64,000 bases of DNA from Alteriqipengyuania lutimaris (GTDB lineage: Bacteria > Pseudomonadota > Alphaproteobacteria > Sphingomonadales > Sphingomonadaceae): contig NZ_QRBB01000001.1 in the NCBI RefSeq assembly GCF_003363135.1, positions 1,834,501 to 1,898,500 of the forward strand, in the 5' to 3' direction. Shown piece by piece: positions 34,541 to 44,715 of the stretch; position 1 is the stretch's first letter, and each line of letters begins with the position of its first letter. The translations under genes and the position numbers were made by a program. The notes under the pieces were generated by a model that saw only the letters and a program-made list of their open reading frames with translations, had not been told where the DNA came from and did no database searches.

Positions 34541-36496
34541 ATGTCAGACAGCAAGGCAGACCGACCCCACAACCCGCGCGGCAAGGAACGCTTCAACGAA
34601 GAACGCGCGGCGTACACCGTTGCGAGCGCGCAGCCCGATCTCGAAGCGGGGGTCAATGCGATCCGCGAGACGGTGAAAACGCTGCCGCCGCGGCCGGGCG
34701 TCTATCGCATGCTCGATGCGCGCGGCGACGTGCTCTACGTGGGCAAGGCGCGCAGCCTAAAGGCGCGGGTGGCGAACTACACGCAGGTCGCCGCTCTCAC
34801 CAACCGGCTCCAGCGGATGGTCAGCCAGACGCGGCGGATGGAGATCGTCACCACCAATTCGGAGGCGGGTGCGCTCCTGCTCGAAGCGCAGTTCATCAAG
34901 CGCTACCGCCCGCCTTACAACGTGCTGCTGCGCGACGACAAAAGCTTCCCCTTCATCCTGCTGCGCGCCGACCACGCCTTCCCGCGCATCCACAAGCATC
35001 GCGGTGCCCGGCGCGCGAAGGGCAACTATTACGGGCCGTTCGCCAGCGCAGGCAGCGTCAACAAGACGCTTAATGCGCTGCAGAAGTTGTTCCTCTTAAG
35101 GTCCTGCAACGACACGTTTTTCAAGAACCGCGACCGACCCTGCCTGCTCTACCAGATCAAGCGCTGCTCGGCCCCGTGCGTGGGCCGGATCGACGAGGAC
35201 GGGTACGAAGAGCTGGTGCGGCAGGCCAAGGACTTCCTCGGCGGCAAGTCGTCTGCGGTGCAGCAAGATCTCGAAAAGCAGATGGCCGAGGCGGCGGAGA
35301 AGCTCGACTTCGAAACCGCCGCCATCCTGCGCGACCGGCTGCGTGCGGCGACCTTCATCCAGGGCAGCCAGGCGGTCAATGCCAGCGGCGTGGGCGACGC
35401 GGACGTGTTCGCGCTCGCCGCCAAGGGTGGCCAGATCGCGGTGCAGGCCTTCTTCATCCGCGGCGGGCAGAACTGGGGCCACCGTGCCTTCTTCCCCACC
35501 CATACGCAGGATGTCGACAAGGACGAGGTGCTCGCCCGCGTCATCATGCAATTTTACGAGGAAGTGCCGCCCCCGCGCACCGTGCTGGTCGACCGCGAGC
35601 TTCCCGAAGCGGAGCTGCTGGCACAGGCGCTGTACGAGATGGCCGAGCACAAGGTGGAGATTTCGGTGCCCCAGCGCGGCGACCGGCGCCGGCTGATGGA
35701 ACAGGCGCAGAGCAACGCGGTCGACGCGCTCGACCGGCGGCTGGCGGAGACCGGCACCAAGGCGAAGATCAATCGCGATCTGGCGGATTTTCTGGAGCTG
35801 GAAGAACCGCCGCAGCGGATCGAGGTGTACGACAACAGCCATATCCAGGGTTCGAAGGCCGTGGGTGCGATGGTCGTCGCCGGGCCGGAGGGGTTCGAGA
35901 AGAGCCAGTACCGCAAGTTCAACATCAAGACCGCGCAGACCAACGATGACTTCGGAATGATGCGCGAGGTGATGCAGCGCCGCTTCCGTCATCTGGCGGA
36001 GGATCCGGAAGGCGAGGGTGGGAAGAAGAACACCCATGAAACCGTCTGGCCCGACCTGGTCCTGATCGACGGGGGCAAGGGGCAAATGTCGTCGGTGCGC
36101 GATACCTTGGCCGAAATGGGGATCGAGGATGTTCCGCTGATCGCCATCGCCAAGGGGCCCGATCACGGGCGCGAGGGGCGCGAGGTGTTCCACTTTCCCG
36201 ACGGGCGCGAAAAGACGTTGCCGGTCAATTCGCCGCTGCTGTTCCATCTCCAGAACCTGCGCGACGAGGTTCACCGCTACGCCATCGGCGCGCACCGCGC
36301 CAAGCGCAGCCGCGCAATCACCGCGTCACCGCTCGACGAAATTCCCGGTATCGGCCCGTCGCGCAAGCGCGCGTTGCTGCTGCATTTCGGCACGGCGAGC
36401 AAAGTCCGCGCGGCGGCGCTCGACGACCTGAAGCGGGCGCCGGGCATCAGCGATACCGTTGCGCAGCAGATCTACGATTTCTATCACGCCCGGTGA
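34541..36496 (+). CDS. uvrC: Excinuclease ABC subunit C
   Basis: 651 residues. N-terminal GIY-YIG nuclease (PRPGVYRMLDARGDVLYVGKA), Cys-containing linker (DRPCLLYQIKRCSAPCVG), UVR motif (EKLDFETAAILRDRLRA), the RNase H-like endonuclease half (IEVYDNSHIQGS, LVLIDGGKGQ), and C-terminal helix-hairpin-helix (EIPGIGPSRKRALL). Makes both incisions in nucleotide excision repair. Monocistronic-looking, convergent with the EcsC gene. Confidence 0.97.
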   Translation: MSDSKADRPHNPRGKERFNEERAAYTVASAQPDLEAGVNAIRETVKTLPPRPGVYRMLDARGDVLYVGKARSLKARVANYTQVAALTNRLQRMVSQTRRMEIVTTNSEAGALLLEAQFIKRYRPPYNVLLRDDKSFPFILLRADHAFPRIHKHRGARRAKGNYYGPFASAGSVNKTLNALQKLFLLRSCNDTFFKNRDRPCLLYQIKRCSAPCVGRIDEDGYEELVRQAKDFLGGKSSAVQQDLEKQMAEAAEKLDFETAAILRDRLRAATFIQGSQAVNASGVGDADVFALAAKGGQIAVQAFFIRGGQNWGHRAFFPTHTQDVDKDEVLARVIMQFYEEVPPPRTVLVDRELPEAELLAQALYEMAEHKVEISVPQRGDRRRLMEQAQSNAVDALDRRLAETGTKAKINRDLADFLELEEPPQRIEVYDNSHIQGSKAVGAMVVAGPEGFEKSQYRKFNIKTAQTNDDFGMMREVMQRRFRHLAEDPEGEGGKKNTHETVWPDLVLIDGGKGQMSSVRDTLAEMGIEDVPLIAIAKGPDHGREGREVFHFPDGREKTLPVNSPLLFHLQNLRDEVHRYAIGAHRAKRSRAITASPLDEIPGIGPSRKRALLLHFGTASKVRAAALDDLKRAPGISDTVAQQIYDFYHAR

Positions 36497-36517
36497 GAGA
36501 AGGTTCCTAGCGGACGC

Positions 36518-37243
36518 TCAGGCTTTGGCCGACCGCAGGCGCCTTTCCTGGAAGGCATAGCGCGCTGCTTCGCCAATATCGCCCTGGAACGACACGTTCA
36601 CCGCGCCGCCGATAACCAAGCCGACGAGCGGCACCACGGCACCTACACGGCGACGGAACAGGGCGAGGGCCAGCGCACGCGACACACGTTCGACAGCCTG
36701 CTCGATGATCGGTTCGATTTCGTCGGGCGAGATTTCGGTAAGGCTACCATCGGCTGAAATGCCCGCGTCGAGAACTGCGATGCGCTCCTGCCGCTGGCTC
36801 CGGTCGTTGAGGCTAGCGAGTTCGAGGATCTGCAACCGGAACAGCCGCTCGCGCGCGCCCTTGCCATCGTAGCCATAGGCGCGGCCGGTATCGCGGATCG
36901 AGCGCAGGGCCACGGCGATGGTCGCCGGGATATCCAGCCCCATCGTCGCAATGCCTCCGAGCCCCGAAGCGGCCCCGGTCGACCCGCTGACCGCCTTGGC
37001 CGTGCGCTCGACCTTCTTCGCGGCGTCATGGCATGCGGGCAGGTCGCTCAAATCGTGATCGAACTTGACGAGCTGCGGTGCGCTTATCGCCTGGTCGATG
37101 CCCTTGAGGACGCCCTTGACGAGCCCGCCGGGTATGAAGCCTGTGACCGCACTCGCGACCGGGTTGGTGAATTTCTCGAAACCGCGCCCGATGAGGGAGG
37201 GTTTGCTGTCGCGAAAGGCCTGTTGCTGTTTTTCGAATTCCAT
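36518..37243 (-). CDS. EcsC family protein
   Basis: 241 residues. Pattern LPACHDAAKKVERTAKAVSG, GLGGIATMGLDIPATIAVALRSI, RDTGRAYGY and the C-terminal glycine-rich amphipathic VVPLVGLVIGGAVNVSF match the EcsC family. Membrane-associated proteins of uncertain function, named after a Bacillus gene beside an ABC transporter; none is adjacent here. Convergent with uvrC. Confidence 0.83.
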   Translation of the reverse strand: MEFEKQQQAFRDSKPSLIGRGFEKFTNPVASAVTGFIPGGLVKGVLKGIDQAISAPQLVKFDHDLSDLPACHDAAKKVERTAKAVSGSTGAASGLGGIATMGLDIPATIAVALRSIRDTGRAYGYDGKGARERLFRLQILELASLNDRSQRQERIAVLDAGISADGSLTEISPDEIEPIIEQAVERVSRALALALFRRRVGAVVPLVGLVIGGAVNVSFQGDIGEAARYAFQERRLRSAKA

Positions 37244-37291
37244 GGAGGCCCAACGGCTCGGACATTGCGCCGTTCCGTATCAAGCAAATGC

Positions 37292-38239
37292 TTATTCGGA
37301 CCCCTTCTTGGGCCGCCGCTTGCGCATCATACCTTCCTGCGCCACGCTGGCCACCAGCGTGCCGTCCTCGCTGAAGATGCGCCCGCGGTTATAGCCGCGC
37401 CCGCTCCCCGACCACGGGCTGTCGGTATCGTAGAGCAGCCATTGGTCGGCGCGGGCCTGGGCGTGGAACCATACCGCGTGGTCGAGGCTGGCGCCCACCA
37501 GTTCGTTGCGCATCCACGAAAGGCCGTGGGCGATCGCCGCGGTGCCGAGCAGCGTGTAATCGCTGGCGTAGGCGATCACCGCGCGGTGCAGTGCCGGATC
37601 GTCGGGCAGGGGGCCCACGGTCTTGAACCAGGTCTGCGACTTGGGCTCGCGCGGTTCGGTGTTCATCCAGTGGAGCCCTTCCACGGGCCGCATCTCGATC
37701 GGGCGGGGGCGCAGCATGAAATGGCGCTGCGTCGCGTTCATCTGGTCGAGCTTGTCGGCGAAAATCTCCCGCCGCAACTGCTGGTCGGACTTGAGCGACT
37801 CCGGATCTGCCACTTCCGGGAAAGCCATGGCTTCGTGCGACAGGCCCTCCTCGGGTGTCTGGAAGCTTGCGGTGAGGTTCAGCATCGGCGTGCCGCCCTG
37901 GCTGGCGACCGCGCGCCGGTTGGCGAAGCTGCGCCCGTCGAAATCGCGCGCGATGGCGTAGTCGATCGGGGGGCCTTCCTCGCCCCCGCGCAGGAAATAG
38001 GCATGCAGCGAATGCGCCTGCTTCCCGTCGCCGATGCTCGCCTGCGCGGCCTGGAGGGCCTGGGCGATCACCTGCCCGCCGAAAACGCGGCCGATCCCGT
38101 CTGTTTGCGGCTTGCCGCGATAGGAATCTTCCGCCACCCTTTCGACCGTCAGCAGGTCGACCAGCTCGCGGGTCAGTGCCTCGGGGTCGGCCTCGGCCAT
38201 GGCGTCGAAAGCGGAAGTGCTCGATACGGTTTCGTTCAT
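37292..38239 (-). CDS. tesB: Acyl-CoA thioesterase II (TesB)
   Basis: 315 residues with two hot-dog domains. GRVFGGQVIAQALQAAQASI and HSLHAYFLRGG begin the first; SLDHAVWFHAQARADQWLLYD and SEDGTLVASVAQEGMMR end the second. Hydrolyses medium and long acyl-CoA. ATG 38239 preferred over the upstream start for family length. Lies 68 bp after the GNAT cassette on the same strand. Confidence 0.94.
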   Translation of the reverse strand: MNETVSSTSAFDAMAEADPEALTRELVDLLTVERVAEDSYRGKPQTDGIGRVFGGQVIAQALQAAQASIGDGKQAHSLHAYFLRGGEEGPPIDYAIARDFDGRSFANRRAVASQGGTPMLNLTASFQTPEEGLSHEAMAFPEVADPESLKSDQQLRREIFADKLDQMNATQRHFMLRPRPIEMRPVEGLHWMNTEPREPKSQTWFKTVGPLPDDPALHRAVIAYASDYTLLGTAAIAHGLSWMRNELVGASLDHAVWFHAQARADQWLLYDTDSPWSGSGRGYNRGRIFSEDGTLVASVAQEGMMRKRRPKKGSE

Positions 38240-38307
38240 GCGCGAAACCTTGCGGTCTCGCTCGCGCAAAATCAACGCGGGGCTCGCATCCGCCGGGGAA
38301 TTCATCG

Positions 38308-39348
38308 CTAGCCGCGTTGCCAGAGCTTCCCGGCGATGCTCGCCAGCACCCGGTTGCGGACGAACAGCAGGTCGACCATGGCGGCGTCCTGGTGCGCGCC
38401 CATCTGGCTCTTGTAACCACCGTCGCCCAGGCCCCAGTCGATCCGCGCGAAACCGCGTTCGGCTGCGTCCTCGAAATCGTGGTACAGGAGTACGCGTCCC
38501 GGGCTGAACTTGTTGAACTGCTTGTCGAAATTATTGGCAATGCAATAGCGCGTATCGCCTGCTTCGAGGCCGAAAGTGAAGGCGGCGGGAGTATTTCCGA
38601 CCCACAGGATCGCACCCCGGATCATCGCGGCGATGACGGGGTCGGTCGCCGCGCGCTCCCAGTATTGCCGCAGTTGCGGGTCGAGGAACTTGGTGTCGCC
38701 CCCTTTTTCGAGCTGTCCGACCCACGATGCGCCCTCGATGGCCGCGATGGCGTCGCGATCCCGCCCGGTCCAGTCGAGGCCGGTATAGGTTCTAATCGTG
38801 ACCGGGCCGGTTTTCTCGAGCTGCCGGAGACGCCAGCGATCCTTCTGCTTGCCCTTGGTCGACGGCCAGTTTCCCGAGGCGCGCAAGGCGACCAGATCGA
38901 GGCAAAACAGCGTGCCGACCGCCCGCTCGAGACACTGCCAGCCTGCGACCTTCGCCGCGTCGCGCAATCGCACGACCGCAGGGTCGTCGGCGACGACGGG
39001 TCCCATCCGCCATACCTGGCCCAGAGCGCGGCGGACGGCTTGCCTGTCGAGCGCGAGGGCGAGATCCTCCACCGACGCCGATCGGTCTGTCGGTACGCCG
39101 CGAAAGGGCCAATATGCGCCCGCGACCTGTTTGACCGAAAAGGGCCCGATCGAATGCGAGACCAGCGGGAGGGCGGCGAGCGGCCGGCCATGAGCTTCGC
39201 GCGCGATAGAAACATCGAGGGTGGGATCGTCTGCAGCGGTAAACCATCGGCCGCGCAGGAAGGCGCGTCGCGGTTCGTCCGCTTCGGCAAGCAGATTGAC
39301 CTGCGCCAGCTCCGCCGTGCGATGGCTGATGGCGGTGTGCTCGTTCAT
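38308..39348 (-). CDS. GNAT family N-acetyltransferase (FemAB/CelD-like, Acetyltransf_6), first of cassette
   Basis: 346 residues. Two-lobed acyltransferase fold as in FemAB/CelD-like proteins; the second lobe contains FTFGLEAGDTRYCIANNFDKQ, FNKFSPGRVLLYHDFEDAAE and IDWGLGDGGYKSQMGA, the region that binds acyl donor in this group. Its ATG overlaps the stop of the JmjC-like gene (ATGA). With its two partners, it suggests stepwise modification of one substrate. Donor and acceptor are unknown. Confidence 0.75.
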   Translation of the reverse strand: MNEHTAISHRTAELAQVNLLAEADEPRRAFLRGRWFTAADDPTLDVSIAREAHGRPLAALPLVSHSIGPFSVKQVAGAYWPFRGVPTDRSASVEDLALALDRQAVRRALGQVWRMGPVVADDPAVVRLRDAAKVAGWQCLERAVGTLFCLDLVALRASGNWPSTKGKQKDRWRLRQLEKTGPVTIRTYTGLDWTGRDRDAIAAIEGASWVGQLEKGGDTKFLDPQLRQYWERAATDPVIAAMIRGAILWVGNTPAAFTFGLEAGDTRYCIANNFDKQFNKFSPGRVLLYHDFEDAAERGFARIDWGLGDGGYKSQMGAHQDAAMVDLLFVRNRVLASIAGKLWQRG

Positions 39349-40244
39349 CCGGGCATCTTGGGCGGGGCAGGCGGGCCGAAAAGCTTGCGGTAGGCGCGAA
39401 AGCCGACGCATTTCATGCGGTTCGATCCGGGCCAGCGCTTCGGGGCTGTGGGTTCCAGACCCGCCTTGCGCAGCAGTGCGTTGAAACAGCGCGCGCCCGC
39501 TTCGTCGTAGCTCCAGTCTGAGCGCCACGTGATGCTGAGCGAGATCGAGCTCTCCGGGCCGTTTCTCACGAAATGCGGAGCCATCACCGGGACGAACAGC
39601 GCTTGTCCCGCAGCGATAGCGTACTCGGTGCCGTCGCTTGCCAGGTCGTCGCTCCACCGCAACTCGCGCGGGCCGCCGAGGTGATAGCTCTCATGCATGA
39701 TATCATGGGCAAACCGCGCGTCGCCGGCCGGAAACTGCGTCATGGTCTTCGAGCCGCGCAGCTGCAGCAGGATGTTGTGTTCGGGATCGAAATGATAGGG
39801 GGTGACCGCGTCCGGGCTTGAGATGAAGACGAAGCCCTGCGGATGCAGCATCGCGCCGGTCTTCGCCTCGATCGCAGGCCGAAGCTCCTGCAGCAGTGCG
39901 TGCAGGAGTGTCCGGTACGCATCGTCCTGCTCGATATTCTTGAGCACGGCCCAGCTGTTCGCCTCGGCAATGCGATGGATCGTCTCGGTGATCGAGAGGC
40001 CGGTCGGCCCTGGCTTGCCGTCGACTCCGATTGGCAGGTCGCCGCGATTATACTCGATCGAGCTTTCGGGCAGGCGCGCCGCCAGCTCGGCGAGCGCGTC
40101 GAGGCCCAGTAGCGGATGGTCATGCAGATGATGGTCGATGACCAGCGGCTGTTCGGGATAGGCGGCGGCGAAGTTTGCGCGCGAAAGTTGAGCAAACACA
40201 TACGTGTCGTGCGAGAGTGCGGCAGGTTGGGCGATGGCGTTCAT
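39345..40244 (-). CDS. Cupin-like/JmjC domain protein, middle of GNAT cassette
   Basis: 299 residues. Cupin_8/JmjC-type Fe(II)/2-oxoglutarate oxygenase features: PYHFDPEHNILLQLRGSK carries the H-x-D metal pair, and the distal His is likely in FVPVMAPHFVRNG. YNRGDLPIG and LKNIEQDDAY are in the N-terminal half. Such enzymes hydroxylate proteins or small molecules. Overlaps both neighbours by 4 bp, so all three are translated together. Confidence 0.8.
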   Translation of the reverse strand: MNAIAQPAALSHDTYVFAQLSRANFAAAYPEQPLVIDHHLHDHPLLGLDALAELAARLPESSIEYNRGDLPIGVDGKPGPTGLSITETIHRIAEANSWAVLKNIEQDDAYRTLLHALLQELRPAIEAKTGAMLHPQGFVFISSPDAVTPYHFDPEHNILLQLRGSKTMTQFPAGDARFAHDIMHESYHLGGPRELRWSDDLASDGTEYAIAAGQALFVPVMAPHFVRNGPESSISLSITWRSDWSYDEAGARCFNALLRKAGLEPTAPKRWPGSNRMKCVGFRAYRKLFGPPAPPKMPG

Positions 40245-41383
40245 GGTGCGGTTCCACAAGCGAGTTTGCGGCTTTCGTAGGCTATGAGGCGCGCGCCAAG
40301 CGCGCGGCGGGCGCGGCCACCGATCGCCACGTTGCGCGAAACGATGGCGCGCTGCTCGCGCCAGAAATGGTCGATCATCGGATGGTCGGGCGCGGCGCAG
40401 CTGTCGCACCAGGCAATGTCTTCGCGCGCGAGCAGCGCGAGGTTTTCCTTCTGCAGCAACACTCCGGGCGAATAGCGGGCGAAGCGTTCGTCGAAGGTGG
40501 TCTTGAAGCTGAACGCGCCCGGCGGCGTGAGGAAGGTGGCCAGCATCGCGATCGGCTCCCCGTCGAGCAGCAGCGACAGCCCCTCTACCCGGCCGCGCCG
40601 TGCGGCCCCGATCAGGCTGTCGCGAAAGAAGCGTGCGCCGGCCGGATCATTGGCAAGCGCGGTTCCTTCGCGCCCTTTCCAGCTGGCCGCTTCGAGCGTG
40701 AGGAACCGGTCGGCCCATAGCGCGATGTCCCCCGGCGAAGCGACCCGGTCGACCCGTATCTCGCCAATCTCGGTCAGGCGTCGCGCCTGCCTGCGAAGTT
40801 CCTTGCGCTTCTTGTTGGGGAGCGACTGTTCGAAATAGGTGTCCGGAGGCAGATCGGACGCGAGCTGGGCTCGCAATTCGCGCTCGACCATGCCGCCTGT
40901 GCGTCCGCTGTCGCGCATCGCGATTTCGAGCGCGCGGTCTGGGATCGAGCCTTCGGGCAGGCCGGGCAGGTGGAAGACCGCGGCCTTTCGCTCATGCCCG
41001 TCGGCCCAGTCGAGCAGCTTGGCCCAGAAGATGCTTTCGAACCCGGGTGCGATCAGCGGCACGCCGCAGAAGGTATTGTCGTGCATCCACACCGAGATGT
41101 GCGGGACCGGGTTGTGGTAATAGAGAGCGGCGAATTTCAAGGGCGCGAGGCCGACAAGGTGGCCGTCGATCCGGAGCGTTGCCAGTCGCACACGCGCAGC
41201 AGGGTCGAACGCTTCTAACGAAGGCCTGAGATACCACTGTTCGAAATACGGATTGGGCTCGCTTGCACCGGCGGCCAGCTGGTCCCACTCGTGCGCATCG
41301 GGCAGGCCCGCGCGCCAGGACGCAACCGAGAGCGACGCCTCGCACCCGCTCGCCTGGTCGAAACCGGATTGCACCAGCGTCAT
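40241..41383 (-). CDS. GNAT family N-acetyltransferase (FemAB/CelD-like), last of cassette
   Basis: 380 residues. N-terminal lobe with NPYFEQWYLRPSLEAFDP and HISVWMHDNTFCGVPLIAPG; second lobe with LPNKKRKELRRQARRL and FKTTFDERFARYSPGVLLQKE, typical of BioF2-like acyltransferases. First gene transcribed in the cassette (minus strand). Sequence differs enough from the 346-residue partner that they probably act on different positions. Confidence 0.77.
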   Translation of the reverse strand: MTLVQSGFDQASGCEASLSVASWRAGLPDAHEWDQLAAGASEPNPYFEQWYLRPSLEAFDPAARVRLATLRIDGHLVGLAPLKFAALYYHNPVPHISVWMHDNTFCGVPLIAPGFESIFWAKLLDWADGHERKAAVFHLPGLPEGSIPDRALEIAMRDSGRTGGMVERELRAQLASDLPPDTYFEQSLPNKKRKELRRQARRLTEIGEIRVDRVASPGDIALWADRFLTLEAASWKGREGTALANDPAGARFFRDSLIGAARRGRVEGLSLLLDGEPIAMLATFLTPPGAFSFKTTFDERFARYSPGVLLQKENLALLAREDIAWCDSCAAPDHPMIDHFWREQRAIVSRNVAIGGRARRALGARLIAYESRKLACGTAP

Positions 41384-41516
41384 TTCGAACCGCTGCCCCT
41401 CGCACGCCTGAGCCTTACCGAGCCATTAAGCTAAGCTGCAAAGCCTGCGATTTGCTTAAATCCGGGAGGCGCGTGCGGGTTTGCGGGCCTTTTCAAAGGG
41501 AAGGGCGCGGCAATAA

Positions 41517-41542
41517 CCCCCGCCCGGGCTACCGGACGGGGG
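41517..41542 (-). terminator. Hairpin terminator after hppA
   Basis: Stem cccccgcccgg (41517-41527) with ccggacggggg (41532-41542) and a short loop. T-run is weak on the minus strand. Lies just after the hppA stop. Confidence 0.65.
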
Positions 41543-41568
41543 CTGGTTTCGCTTCGGTAAGCGGCTGG

Positions 41569-43677
41569 CTAGCCAGCACCACCCGCCGCCAGTGCCGCGA
41601 GCAGCAGCAGGGCGACGATGTTGGTGATCTTGATCATCGGGTTGACCGCCGGACCGGCCGTATCCTTGTACGGATCGCCCACGGTATCGCCGGTCACCGC
41701 GGCCTTGTGCGCTTCCGATCCCTTGCCGCCGTGGTTGCCGTCCTCGATATATTTCTTCGCATTGTCCCATGCGCCGCCACCGGCGGTCATCGAGAGCGCG
41801 ACGAACAGGCCGCCGACGATCACGCCGAGCAGCAGTGCGCCGAGCGCCGCGAAGCCATTGTCCTGCCCCGCGATCAGCGTGATCACGAAATAGACCACGA
41901 TCGGGGCCAGCACCGGCAGCAGCGACGGCACGATCATCTCCTTGATCGCTGCCTTGGTGACGAGGTCCACCGTGCGGGCATAGTCGGGCCGCGAGGTGCC
42001 ATCCATGATGCCCTTGTCGGCAGCGAACTGCTCGCGCACGTCCTTCACCACGTCGCCCGCCGCGCGGCCCACGGCGGTCATGCCCATGGCCCCGAACAGG
42101 TACGGGAGCAGCGCGCCGAGCAGCAGGCCGACGATCACGTAGGGATTCTCGAGACTGAAGTTCACCTCCGCCGTCGGGAAATATTCCGCGATGTCGGTGG
42201 TGTAGGCGGCGAAGAGCACCAGTGCGGCAAGGCCCGCCGATCCGATGGCATAGCCCTTGGTCACCGCCTTGGTCGTGTTGCCCACGGCATCCAGCGCATC
42301 GGTCTTCTCGCGCACGCTGTCATCCAGCCCCGCCATCTCGGCGATGCCGCCCGCATTGTCAGTCACCGGGCCATAGGCGTCGAGCGCTACGACCATCCCG
42401 GCCAGCGCCAGCATGGCGGTGGCGGCGTAGGCAATGCCGATGAGCCCTGCGAGCATGTAGGCGACGATGATCCCCGCCACGATCACCAGCGTCGGCAGCG
42501 CGGTCGCTTCGAGGCTGATCGCGAGGCCCTGGATCACGTTGGTGCCGTGGCCGGTCTCGGACGCCTTCGCGATCGAGCGGACCGGGCGGTAGTTGGTGCC
42601 GGTGTAATATTCGGTGATCCAGATGATCAGGCCCGTAATCGCGAGGCCGACCATGGCGGACCAGAACAGGTCCATACCGGTGAAGGTGGTCAGCTCGCCG
42701 CCGCCCATCTCGGCCCCCATGTCGCCGAGCGCCCAGGCGGTCACGCCGAAGATCGCCGGGATCGAAAGGATCGCGGTGACGAGGAAGCCCTTGTACATCG
42801 CGCCCATGATGTTCTGCTCGCGGCCCAGCTTCACGAAATAGGTGCCGATGATCGAGGTGACGATGCAGGCCCCGCCGATCAGCAGCGGCAGCGCCATCAG
42901 CGGCATCAGCATGTCGCCCGCCCCGCGCAGCAGCAGGGCGGTCAGCACCATGGTCGCGCCGACGGTGACCACGTAGGTCTCGAACAGGTCGGCGGCCATG
43001 CCGGCGCAGTCGCCCACATTGTCGCCCACATTGTCCGCGATCACCGCGGGGTTGCGGGGATCGTCCTCGGGAATGCCTGCCTCGACCTTGCCGACGAGGT
43101 CCGCGCCGACGTCCGCCGCCTTGGTGAAGATCCCGCCGCCAAGGCGCGCGAAGATCGAGATCAGCGAGGCGCCGAAGGCGAGGCCGACGAGGCCGTCGAC
43201 CACTTCGCGGCTATTCGCCTCGAAGCCGAGCGGGCCGGCGAGGACGTAGAAGAAGCCTGCGATCGCGAGCAGGGCGAGGCCCGCCACCAGCAGGCCGGTG
43301 ATCGCGCCCGCGCGGAACGCCAGCGTCAGGCCCTGCTGCAGGCCGCTCTGCGCGGCGGCGGCGGTGCGCACGTTGGCCTTCACCGAAATGTTCATCCCGA
43401 TATAGCCCGCCGCACCCGACAAGATCGCGCCGATCAGGAAGCCCACGGCGGGAATCCAGCTGAGGAAGACGAAGACGAGTACCGCGACGACCACGCCGAC
43501 GATGGCGATGGTGGTATACTGGCGGTTGAGATAGGCGCGCGCGCCCTCCTGAATGGCGCCCGCGATTTCCTGCATCCGCTCGTTGCCCGGTCCGGCGCTG
43601 AGCACCTGGCGGCTCGTGAATATCCCGTAGATGATGGCCAGCAGGCCGAGCGCAATCGCGACGAGCACGAGTTCCAC
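41569..43677 (-). CDS. hppA: Membrane-bound proton-translocating pyrophosphatase, K+-independent
   Basis: 702 residues and about sixteen transmembrane helices. Catalytic loops [22 protein letters not shown] and DNVGDNVGD, plus [18 protein letters not shown], are diagnostic. The motif [10 protein letters not shown] has Lys and Thr at the positions that make the enzyme potassium-independent. Couples PPi hydrolysis to proton pumping across the cytoplasmic membrane. The GTG at 43677 was chosen because a ggggagaaac ribosome site precedes it. A plausible promoter (TTGCAC, TATA box) lies about 80-105 bp upstream. Confidence 0.96.
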   Translation of the reverse strand: MELVLVAIALGLLAIIYGIFTSRQVLSAGPGNERMQEIAGAIQEGARAYLNRQYTTIAIVGVVVAVLVFVFLSWIPAVGFLIGAILSGAAGYIGMNISVKANVRTAAAAQSGLQQGLTLAFRAGAITGLLVAGLALLAIAGFFYVLAGPLGFEANSREVVDGLVGLAFGASLISIFARLGGGIFTKAADVGADLVGKVEAGIPEDDPRNPAVIADNVGDNVGDCAGMAADLFETYVVTVGATMVLTALLLRGAGDMLMPLMALPLLIGGACIVTSIIGTYFVKLGREQNIMGAMYKGFLVTAILSIPAIFGVTAWALGDMGAEMGGGELTTFTGMDLFWSAMVGLAITGLIIWITEYYTGTNYRPVRSIAKASETGHGTNVIQGLAISLEATALPTLVIVAGIIVAYMLAGLIGIAYAATAMLALAGMVVALDAYGPVTDNAGGIAEMAGLDDSVREKTDALDAVGNTTKAVTKGYAIGSAGLAALVLFAAYTTDIAEYFPTAEVNFSLENPYVIVGLLLGALLPYLFGAMGMTAVGRAAGDVVKDVREQFAADKGIMDGTSRPDYARTVDLVTKAAIKEMIVPSLLPVLAPIVVYFVITLIAGQDNGFAALGALLLGVIVGGLFVALSMTAGGGAWDNAKKYIEDGNHGGKGSEAHKAAVTGDTVGDPYKDTAGPAVNPMIKITNIVALLLLAALAAGGAG

Positions 43678-43833
43678 GTCTTGTTTCTCCCCCAATATTG
43701 TCCCGAATTTCCTTCGGCTGGCTGCCTTTGTTCGGGGCAGTCCTAGAGGGGTAGGGCTATATAGGCTTGCCCCGCTGTGCAAGCCCTCGCGAAACGTGCG
43801 CTCGCTCGCATCGATAGCGAGGCACCGTATTCA

Positions 43834-44703
43834 TCAATGTCGGTAGCCCAGACTTTCCGATTGTTTCGGAGGCTTGCCATCGAGCATCACGGGTGCCGCA
43901 CCGCGCTCGACGACCGTGCCGATCCGGGTGGCTGCCACCGGCAGGGTTCGCTCGGCGGGTGAGGCGAACAGCAGCGCGTAATCGTCGCCCCAGCGCAAGG
44001 CGTCCGCGCGGCGATCCTCGGGCGCACCAAGTGGCACCGCACCACTGTCGATTTCCAGTGTCGCACCGCTGGCTTCGGCCATTCGCCATGCGTCGAGAAG
44101 AAGCCCGTCCGACACGTCCATCATCGCCGTGACATGCGGCGCGAGCGCGCGACCCTCGGCCAGCAGCGGCGTGGGGCGGGTGAAGGGGCTGATGTCTGCG
44201 CCGCTATCGGTCGTGATGGCCTCGAAGCCCATCATCGCCCCGCCGATGCTGCCGCACAGGAACAGGCCGTCGCCCGGGCTGGCGCCGCTGCGCGCGGGCA
44301 CCGGGGTATGCGTCGCCCGACCGATCGCGGTGACGGAGAAGCTGCGCGCACCGGATGCGCGGACGGTATCCCCACCAAGCAGCGGGACGCCGAACGTGTC
44401 GAGAGCCTCGTGCAATCCTTCCAGAAACACTTTGTCGCCTTCGCCCAGCATGTAGGACAGCAGGATTCCGACAGGCTCCGCGCCCTTCGCCGCAAGGTCC
44501 GAGAGATTTACGGCAACCAGCTTCCACGCGACATCGGCAAGCGACTGCTGCGCGGGCCAGTGCGTGCCCTCGACCATCGTGTCCGCGGTGAGGACAAGCG
44601 TTTCGTTGCCGACGGCGAGCACTGCTGCATCGTCGGCGAGGCCGCGCGCGGCTGGATGCGGGGCAAGCGCGCTGAGCGCGGCGATGAAATCGGCTTCTCC
44701 CAT
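43834..44703 (-). CDS. thiL: Thiamine-monophosphate kinase
   Basis: 289 residues, AIR synthase-like fold. DDAAVLAV, TADTMVEGTHW, NLSDLAAKGAEP, LLGGDTV and MDVSDGLLLDAW are ThiL hallmarks. Phosphorylates thiamine phosphate to the cofactor diphosphate. Follows nusB on the minus strand with a short REP-like dyad in the 100-bp gap; a similar gene order occurs in related genomes. Confidence 0.95.
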   Translation of the reverse strand: MGEADFIAALSALAPHPAARGLADDAAVLAVGNETLVLTADTMVEGTHWPAQQSLADVAWKLVAVNLSDLAAKGAEPVGILLSYMLGEGDKVFLEGLHEALDTFGVPLLGGDTVRASGARSFSVTAIGRATHTPVPARSGASPGDGLFLCGSIGGAMMGFEAITTDSGADISPFTRPTPLLAEGRALAPHVTAMMDVSDGLLLDAWRMAEASGATLEIDSGAVPLGAPEDRRADALRWGDDYALLFASPAERTLPVAATRIGTVVERGAAPVMLDGKPPKQSESLGYRH

Positions 44704-44715
44704 GCGAGCTGTCTA

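Noticed and set aside
41263..43746. 827-codon plus-strand open frame antisense to hppA
   Set aside because: Protein is Asp/Arg/His-rich low-information sequence expected from antisense of a high-GC gene; the opposite strand encodes full-length hppA.
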